DNA from: CAINVV01 sp031432175
GTDB taxonomy: Bacteria; Bacteroidota; Bacteroidia; Bacteroidales; Prolixibacteraceae
DNA: 23,110 bases
Assembly: GCA_964358545.1 (NCBI GenBank)
Contig: CAYHQN010000067.1
Coordinates: 1-23,110 of the forward strand
Direction: 5' to 3'
The position numbers and the translations under genes were made by a program. The notes beneath the pieces were generated by a model, which was given only the letters and a program-made list of their open reading frames with translations, made no database searches and was not told the origin of the DNA. Of the stretch, positions 23,080-23,110 are shown piece after piece (position 1 is the first letter of the stretch; every line of letters starts with the position of its first letter).

Positions 23080-23110
23080 TATGTTGTAAAACAAATTTTT
23101 CCCAAAGATT

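Overview
The window looks like a chromosomal segment of a Bacteroidota bacterium, probably from the Bacteroidales or a close relative. The evidence is two type IX secretion system outer-membrane proteins (PorV and a PorP/SprF-family protein), a Bacteroidota-specific HU/SPOR-domain protein, A-rich leaders with almost no Shine-Dalgarno sequences, and repeated matches to the Bacteroidota promoter (TTTG, 19 nt, TAnnTTTG). The genus cannot be named from the sequence alone. No rRNA, CRISPR array, complete insertion sequence or intact phage module is visible.

Layout. Positions 1-3810 hold a MATE transporter (+), glutaminyl-tRNA synthetase glnS (-) and dihydroneopterin aldolase folB (+). Two inverted copies of a short repeat element made of AGTGACTAA-like units flank glnS. 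Positions 3850-4010 hold tRNA-Cys(GCA) and a very strong terminator hairpin. Positions 4032-5550 are AT-rich and accessory-looking: one unrecognised 252-aa gene, one probable gene fragment and about 400 bp of apparently non-coding DNA. Positions 5598-6506 encode a CDF zinc/cation exporter. Positions 6513-12317 form a leftward envelope block: an 887-aa secreted protein with a degenerate transglutaminase-like domain, PorV, and a secreted calcineurin-like metallophosphatase. Positions 12422-17514 hold a small membrane protein (+) convergent with a leftward unit of TPR protein, ppk1 and a small helical protein. PorP/SprF (-), riboflavin synthase ribE (+), an M19 dipeptidase (+), an HU/SPOR protein (-) and galE (+) complete the window.

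Most genes are ordinary housekeeping or envelope functions. The notable parts are (a) the glnS-flanking repeat pair, one copy of which appears to lie in the glnS 5' leader; (b) a tRNA-Cys trailer with two competing RNA pairings; (c) the 887-aa protein, which appears to have lost the transglutaminase Cys and His while keeping the Asp; (d) a TPR protein translationally coupled to polyphosphate kinase and driven by a textbook promoter; (e) start-stop octamer repeats abutting the dipeptidase start; and (f) overlapping divergent promoters between galE and the HU/SPOR gene. I see no convincing wholly new system. The unrecognised gene beside tRNA-Cys and the pseudoenzyme/PorV block are the best places to look for one.

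Functional calls rest on motifs recognised by eye. No database search was run.
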